The notes under the pieces are model-generated. The model was not told the DNA's origin, did not search any database, and worked only from the letters and a program-made list of their open reading frames with translations. From Lachnospiraceae bacterium UBA3863 (GTDB lineage: Bacteria; Bacillota; Clostridia; Lachnospirales; Lachnospiraceae): a stretch of DNA of 11,861 nt. Positions 5,543 through 11,559 of the stretch are shown here, piece after piece (position 1 is the first letter of the stretch; each line of letters opens with the position of its first letter). The stretch covers positions 1 to 11,861 of the forward strand of contig DGGX01000099.1 of assembly GCA_002392385.1 (NCBI GenBank), written 5' to 3'. A program made the translations under genes and the position numbers.

Positions 5543-6406
5543 ATGTTAGTATCCGCAAGAGAAATGACTGCTGCCGCAAGAGCCGGCCACTATGCGATCG
5601 GCGCCTTCAACCTTAACAACCTTGAGTGGACCAAATCCGTTCTGAAGGCTGCACAGGAGATGCAGGCCCCCGTCATCGTGCAGTGCTCCGAAGGCGCAGG
5701 CAAATACATGGCCGGTTACAAGACCGTCGCCGACATGGTCAACGATGTGATCGCTTCCCAGGGAATCACCGTTCCCGTAGCTCTGCACCTTGACCACGGC
5801 AGCTACGAAGGCTGCCTGAAGTGCATCGATGCCGGTTTCTCCAGCATCATGTTCGACGGTTCCCATTTCCCGATCGACGAGAACATCGAGAAGACCAAAG
5901 AGCTCGTTGCCAAGGCCCATGAGCACGGCATGTCTATCGAGGCGGAAGTCGGCGGCATCGGCGGCGAGGAAGACGGCGTCGTCAGCCAGGGCGAATGCGC
6001 GGATCCCGATGAGTGCAAGCTGATCGCTGACCTCGGCGTGGATTTCCTGGCCTGCGGTATCGGCAACATCCACGGCAAGTATCCCGCCAACTGGGCAGGA
6101 CTTCGCTTTGACGTCCTCGAGGCTATCAAGGCCAAGGTCGGCGACATGCCTCTCGTCCTTCACGGCGGCAGCGGCATCCCCACCGAGATGATCCAGAAGG
6201 CCATCACCCTCGGCGTCTCCAAGGTCAACGTCAACACCGAGTGCCAGATCGCCTTCGCAGAGGCGACCCGTAAGTACATCGAGGCCGGCAAGGATCTCGA
6301 GGGCAAGGGCTTCGATCCCCGCAAGCTCCTCGCTCCCGGCGCCGCCGCGATCGTGGACTGCGTCAAAGAGAAGATCGAGATCTTCGGCAGCGCCGGCAAG
6401 GCCTGA
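5543..6406 (+). CDS. fba: Class II fructose-bisphosphate aldolase
   Basis: A 287-residue zinc-dependent aldolase of the short FbaA/GatY/KbaY type. It splits fructose 1,6-bisphosphate into glyceraldehyde 3-phosphate and dihydroxyacetone phosphate in glycolysis, in the cytoplasm. Visible motifs: GAFNLNN near the N-terminus (20-26), HLDHG with the catalytic Asp84 and zinc ligand His85, EAEVGGIGGEEDG (134-145), the zinc-ligand histidines His177 (GNIHGKYP) and His207 (LHGGSG), the phosphate-binding Gly-rich loop GGSG (208-211), and KVNVNTE (227-233). Length and motifs match Firmicutes fructose-bisphosphate aldolases. A tagatose-bisphosphate aldolase is the main alternative, but there are no neighbouring galactitol or tagatose genes. 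Strong promoter, strong ribosome binding site and a single-gene transcript with its own terminator fit high expression. Confidence 0.95.
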   Translation: MLVSAREMTAAARAGHYAIGAFNLNNLEWTKSVLKAAQEMQAPVIVQCSEGAGKYMAGYKTVADMVNDVIASQGITVPVALHLDHGSYEGCLKCIDAGFSSIMFDGSHFPIDENIEKTKELVAKAHEHGMSIEAEVGGIGGEEDGVVSQGECADPDECKLIADLGVDFLACGIGNIHGKYPANWAGLRFDVLEAIKAKVGDMPLVLHGGSGIPTEMIQKAITLGVSKVNVNTECQIAFAEATRKYIEAGKDLEGKGFDPRKLLAPGAAAIVDCVKEKIEIFGSAGKA

Positions 6407-6458
6407 TCCCGGAGAACAGCGGAGAACAACAGATCCGCCTCATGACGGATGCTTCTGA

Positions 6459-6499
6459 AAAGAGGAGCTGTGCACCTGTAAAGTGCACAGCTCCTCTTT
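6459..6499. terminator. Bidirectional terminator between fba and the minus-strand block
   Basis: AAAGAGGAGCTGTGCAC (6459-6475) and its exact complement GTGCACAGCTCCTCTTT (6483-6499) form a perfect 17-bp stem with a 7-base loop. The arm ends give T runs in both directions: TTT on the plus strand, TTTT on the minus strand. It lies 52 bases after the fba stop and 50 bases after the stop of the converging gene at 6550, so it can serve both. Confidence 0.93.
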
Positions 6500-6549
6500 A
6501 ACGTTCCGAATCACTCCCGGTCTTTCAGGCATAATTCACCGCGCGGCCG

Positions 6550-7602
6550 TCAGCTTTGAGCGTTCCTCTTCTGGTCGACGTGCGCGACCATTTCCTCAAA
6601 CCGGGTCGCGGCCAGATTCTGCAGGTCCTCGGAATAGCCGTAGATGGCATAAGGCGCGGCCTGCTGCAGAGCGGCATAGAGACGGTTGGACTCGTCCTCG
6701 TTCTTGCAGCTGATGGTGTAGTGCTTCTTGCTGCGGTCCACCAGCTCCACCGTCCTGGTCACGGTCTTGCCCGCGGGAATGATGCCGTAGATCTTGTGGT
6801 GGGTGGTGTGGACCGAACCGTAGGCCCAGACCAGGGCGTCAAAAGGCACGATCTCAGCCTGGTTGCCGTTGACCAGGGCAAAGGACCTGGCGATATCCGC
6901 GCCGGAGAACTTCTGGGCCGTACCCAGCTCCGCCGACACCCGGTCGCCGGTGAGCCCGGCCGCCGTCATCTCCTCCAGGAGCTTCTTCTTATAACCGCCG
7001 CCGGCCATCTGCTTCATGGTATAGAAGGCCAGAGCCAGGCCGCCCAGGAGCATGAGAATACCCGCGATCAGAGCACTGGTCTCGCTCTCCCCCGTATTCA
7101 GCGTACGGAAATCCGTCGACTCCGCGATATCGGCCGCCGTCCAGCCGCTGTCCTCGAACCACTCCCGGAAGTACCTCTCCTCATCGCCCGTCATGGCCGT
7201 GAGCTTGCCCTTGACCGAAATGGACTTATCGCTGAGGCTGTCCGTCTCATTATCGAGATATTTCCAGTTGTCCTCCATGATGGCTTCCGCCGTCGTTTTA
7301 TCAGAGCCCTTGAGATAGAGGCCCATATACAGGGAATCGCTCTCGCGGTACAGGATAAAATACTCTCCCGAATCGTCTGTGGCAAAAGCGCCGAGGATCA
7401 GGTTATTGTTATCGATCCTGTAATAATCGCCCGTCTGCAGCTGACCCATGGTGTAGGCATTCAGGTCCCGCACATTGCTGGTGGCGGAGAAATAGCCCAC
7501 CAGCAGTGCCGCGCCGGCGACCAGCACCAGCAGCCCCACAAGGAAGAGCGGGAGAAAACGTTTCCTCGCCCTGGCCCCAAGATTCTTGTTCAGTTCTTCC
7601 AT
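6550..7602 (-). CDS. Two-TM protein of unknown function (possibly DUF6709-like)
   Basis: A 350-residue membrane protein I cannot assign firmly. A basic N-terminus (RARKR, 11-15) leads into hydrophobic helix 1 (about 16-38). A polar domain of about 135 residues, probably extracytoplasmic, follows; it is rich in Asp, Tyr and Ser (GDYYRIDNNNLILGAFA, YFILYRESDSLYMGLYL). Helix 2 is at about 176-196. The C-terminal cytoplasmic domain (about 200-350) has KKKLLEEM, a YGSVHTTHHKIYGIIPAGKT stretch and a hydrophilic tail. The layout and C-terminal pattern remind me of DUF6709-type proteins of Clostridia, but I could not verify this. AGAGGGG lies shortly before the ATG at 7602. It follows the pseudouridine synthase gene on the same strand with a 93-bp gap containing a possible promoter and a hairpin. 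It ends at the shared terminator 6459-6499. Confidence 0.85.
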   Translation of the reverse strand: MEELNKNLGARARKRFLPLFLVGLLVLVAGAALLVGYFSATSNVRDLNAYTMGQLQTGDYYRIDNNNLILGAFATDDSGEYFILYRESDSLYMGLYLKGSDKTTAEAIMEDNWKYLDNETDSLSDKSISVKGKLTAMTGDEERYFREWFEDSGWTAADIAESTDFRTLNTGESETSALIAGILMLLGGLALAFYTMKQMAGGGYKKKLLEEMTAAGLTGDRVSAELGTAQKFSGADIARSFALVNGNQAEIVPFDALVWAYGSVHTTHHKIYGIIPAGKTVTRTVELVDRSKKHYTISCKNEDESNRLYAALQQAAPYAIYGYSEDLQNLAATRFEEMVAHVDQKRNAQS

Positions 7603-7621
7603 GACTTCCCCTCTCTGTCAT

Positions 7622-7644
7622 AAAAAATGCCGCCGCTTCCGGCG
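7622..7644 (-). terminator. Short GC hairpin with T6 tract in the leader of the 350-residue protein gene
   Basis: On the minus strand CGCCG pairs with CGGCG around a GAAG loop (7644-7631). After GCA come six T residues (7627-7622). It could terminate transcription from the upstream pseudouridine synthase operon. Because it lies downstream of a TATAAT box, it could also attenuate transcription into the next gene. Confidence 0.45.
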
Positions 7645-7662
7645 CCTTACCCTACAGACTCC

Positions 7663-7671
7663 ATTATAGCA
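7663..7671 (-). promoter_or_regulatory. Candidate extended -10 promoter before the 350-residue protein gene
   Basis: The minus strand reads TGCTATAAT: a perfect TATAAT (7668-7663) preceded by the extended -10 TG. No convincing -35 is present at 17 bases. Initiation would be near 7656, leaving a leader of about 54 nt that includes the hairpin at 7644-7631. Confidence 0.5.
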
Positions 7672-7695
7672 TGAACCCGTATGGAAGGACAGCCG

Positions 7696-8622
7696 TTATA
7701 TCTCCGTCCAGGCCGGCGCCGGGGCCTCCACCTGAATGGTCTCCCCGGTAAAGGGCTGGCGCAGGCACAGCCGCCAGGCGTGCAGGCACATGCCGTCCGC
7801 CTCCTGTCCGTAGAGAGGATCGCCGACCAGGGGATGGCCGAGGGAGGCCATGTGGACCCGGATCTGGTGGGTGCGGCCGTGGGTGATCCGGCATTGCAGG
7901 AGACTGACCTTCCGGGTCTGGTCGACGGCCTCCACCACATAGTCCGTCCGGGCCGCCTTCCCGTCCGGCGCGATGACCATACGGTGGGAGCCCGGAAACT
8001 CCCGCCGGAGAGGCGCGTCTACCTGGCCCCGGGTCCCCGCGGGACCGGGGATCCCGCAGACCAGGGCCAGGTAGATTTTATCCAATGTGCCGGCGGCGCG
8101 CTGCTTCTGGATCTGGGCCGCCGTCTCCGTGTTGAGAGCCAGGGTGACGATGCCGGAGGTCTCCCTGTCCAGCCGCCCCGTGACCCGGATATCCATCTCC
8201 GTCCCCGTCCCGCCCAGATGGGCGGCGGCCTGATTGGCCAGGGTGTCCATGTAATGCCCGGGCGAGGGATGACACACGATGCCCGCCGGCTTGTTCACGA
8301 TCAGCAGGTCCGCGTCCTCATACAGGATCTCCAGAGGACAGGCGTCCAGAGAAGGGGCCGGCGCCAGCCATATCTTAGGCGGACGTGCCCCTTCCGTATC
8401 CCGCGGCTCATGGCGCTGCGTGAGCCGCAGCTGCAGATGGTCCCCCTCCCGCAGCACGTGGGAGACATAGGCCTTCTCCCCGTTGATGGTGATCCCGTCT
8501 GTCCGGAACTTGAGCCTGCTCAGTTGGTGGGCGCTCAGGCCCAGCCGCTCCGACGCGTAGGCCCGGATCGTAAGGCCGGCCTCCTCCCCGCCGATGATGA
8601 AACTCAGTCTTCTCTCTTCCAT
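7696..8622 (-). CDS. RluA-family 23S rRNA pseudouridine synthase
   Basis: A 308-residue enzyme that converts uridine to pseudouridine in RNA, probably 23S rRNA. An S4-like RNA-binding domain (about 18-70, with SRLKFRTDGITINGEKA) precedes the catalytic domain. The latter shows motif I LLIVNKPAGIVCHPSPGH (106-123), motif II GRLDRETSG with the catalytic Asp152, and motif III HGRTHQIRVHMASLGHPLVGDPLYG (248-272). All key residues are present. Motif II has Gly where many relatives have His before RLDR. Whether it corresponds to RluD or another member cannot be decided from sequence alone. The ribosome binding site before the ATG at 8622 is weak (GCAGAGG). The gene begins 39 bases after the DUF4097-type gene, so it is probably co-transcribed with that operon. 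Confidence 0.93.
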   Translation of the reverse strand: MEERRLSFIIGGEEAGLTIRAYASERLGLSAHQLSRLKFRTDGITINGEKAYVSHVLREGDHLQLRLTQRHEPRDTEGARPPKIWLAPAPSLDACPLEILYEDADLLIVNKPAGIVCHPSPGHYMDTLANQAAAHLGGTGTEMDIRVTGRLDRETSGIVTLALNTETAAQIQKQRAAGTLDKIYLALVCGIPGPAGTRGQVDAPLRREFPGSHRMVIAPDGKAARTDYVVEAVDQTRKVSLLQCRITHGRTHQIRVHMASLGHPLVGDPLYGQEADGMCLHAWRLCLRQPFTGETIQVEAPAPAWTEI

Positions 8623-8661
8623 ACAGGCCTCTGCCCTTCCTCCGGTCGTCCTGTCCGCCGC

Positions 8662-9453
8662 CTACTCCCGGTACACGTTGATATTGCCGGCGCCGCAGAC
8701 GACCTTCAGGCTTCGCATATTGTCCTGACGGTCCAGCCGCAGAGAATTGCCGTAATTCTCGCCATCCACACTCACATTGCCCAGGGAGGCCGACAGATCC
8801 AGCGCGCACTGGTCCATATCCGGCACATAAATGCTGACATTGCCCGCCTTGACATCCGCCGTCATCTCCGTGAAGAGGGTGCCGCTCACATTCAGTTCCC
8901 CGGCACTCAGGACCACCTCCGTGCTTCCCATATCCGAGCCCGTGATGCTGACATCGCCTGCCTGCATATTCAGCCGGCACCGGCCCGCCACAAGACCGTC
9001 CGCCTGCAGCGACCCCAGCCTGACGTCCGCGTCGATCTCCTCCAGCATGACCCCGCCGGGCACCGTGATCATAAGTCTGCCCATGGGCATGTCTCCCGGC
9101 GTGCCGCCGGTCTGCTCCACCGTCAGACACCCGTCCGCCAGCGAGAATCCGATCTCCCCCGCGTCCTGGTCGTCCGACTCCGGTCCTTCCTCATAAGAGT
9201 AATGATAGTGGTCACCGGCCATGATCTGCACATCCCCGACAAAACCGCTGATCCGCACCGTGTGGAAAGTCTCTCCGTACGCCGGCTCTCCGTAATCATA
9301 GTTTTGCTCTGAAAAATCCTCCTCATAGTAGGCGGGCGCCTCCTCCACATACACCTCGTGCCGGAAGAAGCCGAGGGCCCTTCCCACCGTTCCGATCAGG
9401 ATGCACGCGATCGTCACCGTCCAGAGGATCTTCCGATATCTGTTTCTGTTCAT
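8662..9453 (-). CDS. Membrane-anchored DUF4097-type beta-repeat protein
   Basis: A 263-residue protein with a basic N-terminus (MNRNRYRK) and one hydrophobic helix (about 9-30), then an acidic Tyr-rich stalk (35-62) and a beta-repeat domain (about 63-261). The repeats recur about every 20 residues with an A-G-x-V/L-x-V pattern: ADVRLGSLQ, NMQAGDVSITG, LSAGELNVSG, DVKAGNVSIYV, SASLGNVSVDG, CGAGNINVY. This is the right-handed beta-helix-like pattern of DUF4097 / DUF2807 proteins, which often accompany HAAS and PadR genes in Firmicutes. The domain is expected outside the membrane; its ligand is unknown. GGGAGG precedes the ATG at 9453. It starts 41 bases after the HAAS-like gene and precedes the pseudouridine synthase gene. 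Confidence 0.87.
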   Translation of the reverse strand: MNRNRYRKILWTVTIACILIGTVGRALGFFRHEVYVEEAPAYYEEDFSEQNYDYGEPAYGETFHTVRISGFVGDVQIMAGDHYHYSYEEGPESDDQDAGEIGFSLADGCLTVEQTGGTPGDMPMGRLMITVPGGVMLEEIDADVRLGSLQADGLVAGRCRLNMQAGDVSITGSDMGSTEVVLSAGELNVSGTLFTEMTADVKAGNVSIYVPDMDQCALDLSASLGNVSVDGENYGNSLRLDRQDNMRSLKVVCGAGNINVYRE

Positions 9454-9494
9454 ACAAGCCTCCCTTATAGAGAGTGATCATCTCAAATGCCGAT

Positions 9495-10886
9495 TCAGTC
9501 GTCCCGCCGTCCGTAGCGCCTGTCGATGACCTTCTTCACAATGCCGGCCAGGGGCCAGATCAGCCAGGAGGTCCCCCACTGGAAGGTGAGAAAAGACCAG
9601 GCCAGATAGATCGCGGTCACGGTCTCCCAGTAGACCGACATGACCGCCTCCACGTCAGGCCGCACATAGCCCGTCTCCCGCTGGGTCCTGGTGGAACTGC
9701 CGCCGATCGTGTTCCTGTCCCCCAGCTTCAGGAGCCTGCGGCAGGCCCCGTTCCTCCACACGCTCAGGAGGATCATCATGACGCCGATGCCCGCCAGGAA
9801 GAGGAGCATGGAGATCCCCACATGCTCAGAGAAATGACTGCCCAGTCCCAGAATGTCCACCGCCGCCAGCGGCAGGACGCTCAGGATGCACAGTACGATG
9901 CCGATCGTCTTCTGGGCCAGCGTACTGGTCCGGATGGACTCCATCATATACTCCACATGCCGCGCCGCCGCGTAATCCAGACAGCTCTTCCTCCGCCGCA
10001 GATGCTTAAAGGGCTTCACCAGGCTGCCCGCGATGATCATCAGCGCCACGCCCGCGGCCACACACAGGAAGAAGAACACGAATCCCGCCAGCTCCCATAT
10101 GCCGCCCACATACTCAAACATGATCGGTCCGGCCGACGCGACGATGAACAGAAAGATCGCCATCGCCCGCATATAGGCCGCCAGCCACGCCGCATTCAGA
10201 TACTCCTGCGCCTCGTCCGCCGACACCGTATACAGCTGCCGGCCGCGGGCGGCCGCACCGCCGCGGCCGTAGTCCCCCTCATACCGGCTGTTCCTCCCGG
10301 TCTCCTGCCAGTCATCCCAGCCGGCATTCTGCCGCCCATTCCTGTCGGCACTCTGGTCCTGACCGGCTGCCTTCCTGTCCATGCGGCCGAAAAGCCTGCG
10401 CCTGCGCTCCGAGAACAGCCTGCGCCTTCTCTCCAGCGCCGTCTGCCCCCAGTTGGCCAGGGCCGTCCTGCGGCTGCCTGCCGCGGAAGCTCTGTTCCCG
10501 CTTGCTGCGGAAGCTCTGTTCCCGTCTGCCGGCGCTGCCTCTTCTGCCGGAGGGGTCTCGGTGTCGGCCTGACTGCCGGTTCCGTCGCCGGCCGGGTCTG
10601 CGGCCAGGTCTTCCGCGCCGGTCTCCTCCGCGCTCTCTTCCCCGGCCGTGTTCCTGGCCGCCGGCGGCACATAATCCCGGATCCCCAGCGTCTCCGCCAG
10701 CTCATCGAGGTTGCCGAACTCCGCGATCACCGTCCCGATCGCCTCATTCTCCGTCCTGCCCTCCTCGATCAGCTCGGTATATTTATCCTCCATCATCTGC
10801 CACAGCTCATCCATCGCCTTCCGCACTTCCGGCGTATTGGGCAGAGCCGCAAACATTGTCATAAGGTAATTTCTGATGGTCTCCAT
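9495..10886 (-). CDS. HAAS/DUF1700-like membrane protein with long polar linker
   Basis: A 463-residue protein. The N-terminal 70 residues form a helical HAAS/DUF1700-type domain (PEVRKAMDELWQMMEDKYTELIEEGRTENEAIGTVIAEFG). In this family it is paired with PadR regulators and thought to take part in membrane-stress signalling. Residues about 75-220 are polar and low in complexity: acidic first, then an Arg-rich part with two tandem 8-residue duplications. Hydrophobic helices lie at about 233-252, 263-289, 325-346 and 357-377, with two more possible at 420-448. Most HAAS proteins are much shorter, so the linker is unusual. The frame opens 12 codons earlier with GTG, but GGAGAGGA lies five bases before the ATG at 10886, which I prefer. 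It follows padR by 67 bp and precedes the DUF4097-type gene by 41 bp. Confidence 0.85.
   Translation of the reverse strand: METIRNYLMTMFAALPNTPEVRKAMDELWQMMEDKYTELIEEGRTENEAIGTVIAEFGNLDELAETLGIRDYVPPAARNTAGEESAEETGAEDLAADPAGDGTGSQADTETPPAEEAAPADGNRASAASGNRASAAGSRRTALANWGQTALERRRRLFSERRRRLFGRMDRKAAGQDQSADRNGRQNAGWDDWQETGRNSRYEGDYGRGGAAARGRQLYTVSADEAQEYLNAAWLAAYMRAMAIFLFIVASAGPIMFEYVGGIWELAGFVFFFLCVAAGVALMIIAGSLVKPFKHLRRRKSCLDYAAARHVEYMMESIRTSTLAQKTIGIVLCILSVLPLAAVDILGLGSHFSEHVGISMLLFLAGIGVMMILLSVWRNGACRRLLKLGDRNTIGGSSTRTQRETGYVRPDVEAVMSVYWETVTAIYLAWSFLTFQWGTSWLIWPLAGIVKKVIDRRYGRRDD
10386..10433 (-). repeat. 24-bp tandem duplication coding ERRRRLF(S/G)
   Basis: Two adjacent 8-residue units, ERRRRLFS and ERRRRLFG, in the linker of the HAAS-like protein (residues 152-167). 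The DNA copies share AGCCTGCGCCT on the plus strand. They give a dense positive patch that could bind nucleic acid or lipid head groups. Confidence 0.7.
10476..10523 (-). repeat. 24-bp tandem duplication coding GNRASAA(S/G)
   Basis: Two adjacent 8-residue units in the HAAS-like linker (residues 122-137). At DNA level GCGGAAGCTCTGTTCCCG occurs identically at 10483-10500 and 10507-10524, so the duplication is recent or kept homogeneous. Confidence 0.8.
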
Positions 10887-10891
10887 GACTG

Positions 10892-10899
10892 TCCTCTCC
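10892..10899 (-). promoter_or_regulatory. Ribosome binding site fixing the HAAS-like start
   Basis: GGAGAGGA on the minus strand lies five bases before the ATG at 10886. The alternative GTG at 10922 lacks a comparable site. Confidence 0.65.
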
Positions 10900-10953
10900 G
10901 CGCACTTTCCGCGTTCCTTCACGCCCTGACACTGCCTGTTCCGCCCGGGCGCC

Positions 10954-11322
10954 TCACCCGGCGGTGTCTCTCTCCGGCAGCGAACGCCTGCCCTGGGGGA
11001 CGATGAACTTGCTGATCACCTCCCGGGTGAGCAGCCACTCCTCGCACTTGTCCCGATAACAGGCCCGGCCCTCGTCTGTGATCCTGTAGTAGGTCCTCCG
11101 CTTTCCGTTCTCCGCCAGCTGAGAGAAGGACTCGATCAGTCCGTTCTTCTCCATACGCGTGAAGGCCGAATACAGCGTCGTCTCCTTGATGATATACTTC
11201 CCGTCCGAAAGCGACCGGATCATCTTGGAGATCTCATAACCGTAAGACGGCCTGTCCAGAAGCAGGTACAGGATCATGGTATCGTTATATCCCCTGATCA
11301 CATCACTGCTGATCCCGCTCAT
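10954..11322 (-). CDS. PadR-family transcriptional regulator
   Basis: A 122-residue winged-helix DNA-binding protein of the PadR family. Diagnostic segments: MILYLLLDRPSYGYEISKMI (16-35), the recognition-helix region ETTLYSAFTRMEKNGLIES (47-65), and the wing with RTYYRITDEGRACY (76-89). The C-terminal helical part is short, as in the PadR s1-like subfamily, and probably serves dimerisation. AAGGAGG lies close before the ATG at 11322, a strong site. It is the first gene of the minus-strand cluster with the HAAS-like and DUF4097-type genes. PadR proteins usually repress their own operon, and the promoter region just upstream carries several dyads. The inducing signal is unknown; cell-envelope stress or antimicrobial compounds are usual for the type. 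Confidence 0.94.
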   Translation of the reverse strand: MSGISSDVIRGYNDTMILYLLLDRPSYGYEISKMIRSLSDGKYIIKETTLYSAFTRMEKNGLIESFSQLAENGKRRTYYRITDEGRACYRDKCEEWLLTREVISKFIVPQGRRSLPERDTAG

Positions 11323-11379
11323 GCTTCCGCCTCCTTCCTGCTGTCTCCTGAATACTCATCTCTGTCTTCTTACACCTGT

Positions 11380-11404
11380 CGTTGCACCGTCTGACGATGC
11401 AACG
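11380..11404. promoter_or_regulatory. 25-bp dyad in the padR leader, candidate operator
   Basis: CGTTGCACCGTC (11380-11391), one central T, then GACGATGCAACG (11393-11404) form a palindrome with a single mismatched pair in 12. It lies downstream of the likely padR start, so it could be an operator blocking elongation or an mRNA hairpin in the leader. Confidence 0.6.
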
Positions 11405-11405
11405 T

Positions 11406-11431
11406 CTGTCGTAGTATGCCTGTCGTAGTAT
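11406..11431. repeat. 14-bp-period tandem repeat in the padR leader
   Basis: CTGTCGTAGTAT occurs exactly at 11406-11417 and 11420-11431. The core CTGTCGT appears a third time at 11376-11382, next to the 25-bp dyad. On the transcribed strand the unit reads ATACTACGACAG. It may be a regulator site or a translational control element. Confidence 0.65.
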
Positions 11432-11432
11432 A

Positions 11433-11461
11433 AAAATAACACGCCTGAGCGTGTTTGTAAA
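11433..11461 (-). promoter_or_regulatory. padR promoter with a palindromic spacer
   Basis: On the minus strand TTTACA (11461-11456) and TATTTT (11438-11433) are separated by 17 bases. The spacer is almost completely filled by the palindrome AACACGC-TCAG-GCGTGTT (11455-11438). A protein bound there would sit between the two promoter elements. An alternative -10, TATACT (11432-11427), lies just downstream but has no -35 at the right distance. Confidence 0.55.
11438..11455. promoter_or_regulatory. Palindrome AACACGC-N4-GCGTGTT, candidate PadR operator
   Basis: A perfect 7-bp inverted repeat with a 4-base centre, located in the padR promoter spacer. Followed by ATTTTTAT on the minus strand, it could also act as a weak terminator for read-through from upstream. 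Confidence 0.5.
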
Positions 11462-11493
11462 TACCGTGAAAAGGGCGGATTCAAGATTCTCAA

Positions 11494-11528
11494 GAATAAA
11501 GGCGGAGCGGCCGCAAGGCCGATCCGCC
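11494..11528 (-). terminator. Terminator of the partial gene at the right edge
   Basis: On the minus strand GGCGGATCGGCC (11528-11517) pairs with GGCCGCTCCGCC (11512-11501) around TTGC, an 11-of-12 bp stem. TTTATT follows (11500-11495). It lies 31 bases after the stop codon at 11560. A further ATCCGCC (11480-11474) could pair with the same left arm as an alternative. Confidence 0.75.
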
Positions 11529-11559
11529 GTTCAAACTCTTCTCAGGTTCTTCTCAAACT

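Noticed and set aside
6468..6490. GTGCACAG in the fba terminator, as in the lon operator arms
   Set aside because: Shared 8-base core, but here it is part of a perfect 17-bp terminator stem, with no TGTGCACA pair and no promoter. Chance similarity is the simpler reading.
7681..9312. 543-codon open frame antisense to the pseudouridine synthase and DUF4097 genes
   Set aside because: It crosses two real genes and their gap, has no ribosome binding site and its translation is typical of reverse-complement GC-rich coding DNA.
9474..11006. 510-codon open frame antisense to the HAAS-like gene
   Set aside because: Pro/Arg/His-rich shadow of the HAAS-like gene with no supporting start signal.
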